From: a bacterium
GTDB lineage: Bacteria; Auribacterota; UBA3054; B51-G9
Length of the DNA: 7,272 nucleotides
NCBI GenBank assembly: GCA_029933535.1
Contig: JAOZNZ010000160.1
Coordinates: forward strand, 1-7,272
Direction of reading: 5' to 3'
In this document: piece by piece, positions 5,863 through 7,272 of the stretch
Position numbering within the stretch: the stretch's first letter is position 1
Layout: each line of letters begins with the position of its first letter
The notes under the pieces: model-generated
What the model was told of the DNA's origin: nothing
Seen by the model: only the letters and a program-made list of their open reading frames with translations
The model's database searches: none
Program-made: the position numbers and the translations under genes

Positions 5863-6810
5863 ATGAAAACAACTTTTATCACAATCATAACAATACTTTT
5901 ATTGCTGAATTTCTCTGAAATCAGTTTGGCCGCGAAGCCGTGGCCAGCTGAGAAGTGGAGTTCAGCAAAGATATTAACGCATCTTAGTCCTGATTTTCGA
6001 AACAACATGAGCGGCGCATGCTGGAATCCTGAGAAACAGATCTTTTGGGTTTGCAGAAACGGAGGACCTTCGGCATTCTGGGCGTTGAGAGATAAAGGAG
6101 CCGGAAATCTTATGATTGCAACCAATAATTCAGGAACACAGGCTAAGTATGATTTGGGTGGAGGTGATCTGGAAGGAATATGTCAGATTGATTATAATTC
6201 GGATTTAGTGTACCTAATGCTCGAGACGGAAAATCTCATAAGAGAATACGACGTGTCAACCTACGGAAATGCCGTTCTCAAGAAACAATGGGATATCTCT
6301 GCAAACGTCCCGACAAAGGGTGGCGCGGGACCTGAAGGAATCACGTTCGTTCCGAACGAATGGTTGAAGAAAGAAGGTTTTGTTAACGCCGGCGGGAAAC
6401 CATATCTCAGTACAAACGGCATGGGTGGGCTCATGTTTGTTGCACATCAAAATGGCGGTAGAATCTACGTTTTTGATCTGAATCGCGAAAACGGAGCAGT
6501 CCATTTTGTTGGGGCATTTAAAACTTCCCGATCAGAGAGTTCAGGCTTGGAATTTGACAGGTCAACCGGCTTGCTTTACGTGTGGCATAATACAGGTCCC
6601 AATTATCTTGAAATCACAAAACTCTCGTCACAAATTGAAGGTAAAGAAAGACGTTTTACATCAGTTGCTGAATTCATTGGACCCAAAAGCGGAAACCTGG
6701 AAGGCATTGCCATTGTACCAACTGTGAAAAATAAAGGTTGTTGTCTCATTGTTGATGATGACAATCAGGATGGAGCTGCCTTAATGTTGTTCAGGCAATT
6801 CAATCCGTGA
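5863..6810 (+). CDS. Secreted beta-propeller-like protein (phytase-like/SdiA-regulated type)
   Basis: 315 residues. A clear signal peptide covers residues 1-23: Lys2, a hydrophobic run of Ile, Thr and Leu, and a likely cleavage at SLA-AKP. There is no lipobox Cys, so the mature protein should be periplasmic or extracellular. The body repeats an acidic-E-G-hydrophobic motif at intervals: DLEGI (102-106), PEGI (157-160), SGLEF (227-231) and NLEGI (278-282), each near beta-strand patterns such as DLVYLML, GLMFVA, GRIYVFD and GLLYVWH. This spacing of about 50-70 residues fits propeller blades and is like the EGI repeats of esterase-like phytase and SdiA-regulated families. Enzymatic activity is not evident and no function can be named. 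The start is set by AAGGA 8 nt upstream and by the signal peptide. It stands alone behind leader copy C and ends with TGA. Confidence 0.8.
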   Translation: MKTTFITIITILLLLNFSEISLAAKPWPAEKWSSAKILTHLSPDFRNNMSGACWNPEKQIFWVCRNGGPSAFWALRDKGAGNLMIATNNSGTQAKYDLGGGDLEGICQIDYNSDLVYLMLETENLIREYDVSTYGNAVLKKQWDISANVPTKGGAGPEGITFVPNEWLKKEGFVNAGGKPYLSTNGMGGLMFVAHQNGGRIYVFDLNRENGAVHFVGAFKTSRSESSGLEFDRSTGLLYVWHNTGPNYLEITKLSSQIEGKERRFTSVAEFIGPKSGNLEGIAIVPTVKNKGCCLIVDDDNQDGAALMLFRQFNP

Positions 6811-6933
6811 TCTGTGGCCAGGTGTGAAGGTGTCAGGTGTCAGGTGTCAGGTGTCAGGAAATTTATTTTATCCTTGGTGTTCCGTGTTCAACCTTCCCAT
6901 CTTCCAACAATCCAACAATCCATGGTTACCAAT
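6811..6933 (+). repeat. Intergenic tandem repeats: four GGTGTCA units and a TCCAACAA run
   Basis: Four perfect head-to-tail copies of GGTGTCA occupy 6829-6856, preceded by a degenerate unit (GGTGTGA at 6821-6827). Further on, TCCAACAA is repeated two and a half times (6903-6922). Between them, aggaaatttattt (6856-6868) is the bare flank sequence of the palindromic modules, without an insert. No convincing terminator hairpin was seen after the upstream gene. The ATG frame running through this region (6814-7053) reads through repeat DNA and has no protein-like pattern. Confidence 0.75.
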
Positions 6934-6962
6934 TTGACAAGTCCGAAATATTATGGTAATAT
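6934..6962 (+). promoter_or_regulatory. Sigma70-type promoter for the FAD oxidase gene
   Basis: TTGACA (6934-6939) and TAATAT (6957-6962) are separated by exactly 17 bp, a consensus -35 and a one-mismatch -10 at ideal spacing. Transcription would begin near 6969 and leave a leader of about 120 nt before the ATG at 7089. This is the best housekeeping promoter in the window and is unlike the leader elements before the other genes. Confidence 0.65.
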
Positions 6963-7088
6963 TATAGTTGAAAACTATGAAATAAATTGTGAGAAAAAAC
7001 AGAATATTTATCAAATCATGGGCCGACCAAATAATTTTCTATCAAAGAAATAAGGAAGGCAAAACAAAAAAATATTAGGAGAGAAAAG

Positions 7089-7272
7089 ATGTATAACGAA
7101 TTAAGCAATAATGAAATCAGGGAATTAAAACAGATCGTGGGTGAAAACAATGTCGTTACGGAAAAAGAAAAGATGGAGGATTATTCCCATGACGAATTTG
7201 CATTGACAGATATTCGCAAATATCCCGAGGCAGTAGTGAAACCTCAAAATACAGAACAGATATCAAAAGTTA
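7089..7272 (+). CDS. FAD-linked oxidase, GlcD/D-lactate dehydrogenase type, N-terminal fragment
   Basis: The first 61 codons only; the gene runs off the window. AGGAG at 7077-7081 is 7 nt before the ATG. The peptide follows the opening of GlcD-like flavoproteins: an N-terminal helix (ELKQIVGENNVVTEKE), then a D-Y-S-H-D element, then YPEAVVKPQNTEQISKV, which corresponds to the P-x-A-V-V-x-P-x-x-x-E-x-V start of the FAD-binding PCMH fold. Family members oxidise glycolate, D-lactate or similar 2-hydroxy acids. Substrate and subunit partners cannot be judged from this fragment. It appears to have its own promoter, separate from the genes upstream. Confidence 0.8.
   Translation, partial: MYNELSNNEIRELKQIVGENNVVTEKEKMEDYSHDEFALTDIRKYPEAVVKPQNTEQISKV

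Noticed and set aside
5769..6125. 118-codon open frame on the minus strand.
   Set aside because: It overlaps leader copy C and the signal-peptide region of the + strand gene, whose ribosome site, signal peptide and motifs are convincing.
6814..7053. 79-codon open frame on the + strand after the secreted-protein gene.
   Set aside because: It runs through tandem repeats and the oxidase promoter, has no ribosome site and no recognisable protein pattern.

Overview
The window is AT-rich bacterial DNA with every gene on the + strand. It holds the 3' part of a large glycosidase-like gene, an ERCC4-type nuclease gene broken by one in-frame TAG, a PocR-PAS-PAS hybrid histidine kinase, a secreted beta-propeller-like protein, and the first 61 codons of a GlcD-type FAD-linked oxidase. 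The lineage cannot be fixed from sequence alone. Long sensory kinases, carbohydrate enzymes, wide intergenic gaps and many small palindromes suit an environmental bacterium, perhaps of the PVC/Omnitrophota or Desulfobacterota kind; this is a guess.

Layout: 1-2194 glycosidase, carrying an in-frame block of three consecutive hairpins (527-594); 2194-2268 a tiny ORF that echoes the glycosidase C-terminus; 2277-2449 leader element copy A; 2450-3061 nuclease pseudogene (amber at 2744-2746); 3069-3336 leader element copy B; 3337-5742 hybrid kinase; 5730-5862 leader element copy C, overlapping the kinase stop codon; 5863-6810 secreted protein; 6811-7088 non-coding DNA with short tandem repeats and a good sigma70-type promoter; 7089-7272 start of the FAD oxidase gene.

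The most striking feature is the repeated leader. Three functionally unrelated genes (nuclease, kinase, secreted protein) are each preceded by the same structured element ending at the start codon. It has a conserved TATAAT-containing segment, a closing stem (tttgc/gcaaa), an inner stem (ttgat/atcaa), a gagca/tgctc hairpin with a pyrimidine-rich loop, a second hairpin whose sequence varies while its pairing is kept, then CCTCC followed by a complementary Shine-Dalgarno. It could be a mobile promoter/5'UTR module, a cis-regulatory RNA of unknown class, or a cassette-like repeat.

Nested in these elements are palindromes flanked by AAATAAATT and AATTTCCTC. They appear six times in the window, and one apparently unfilled site lies at 6856-6868. 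The genes do not form an obvious pathway, and each probably has its own promoter and translation signals.
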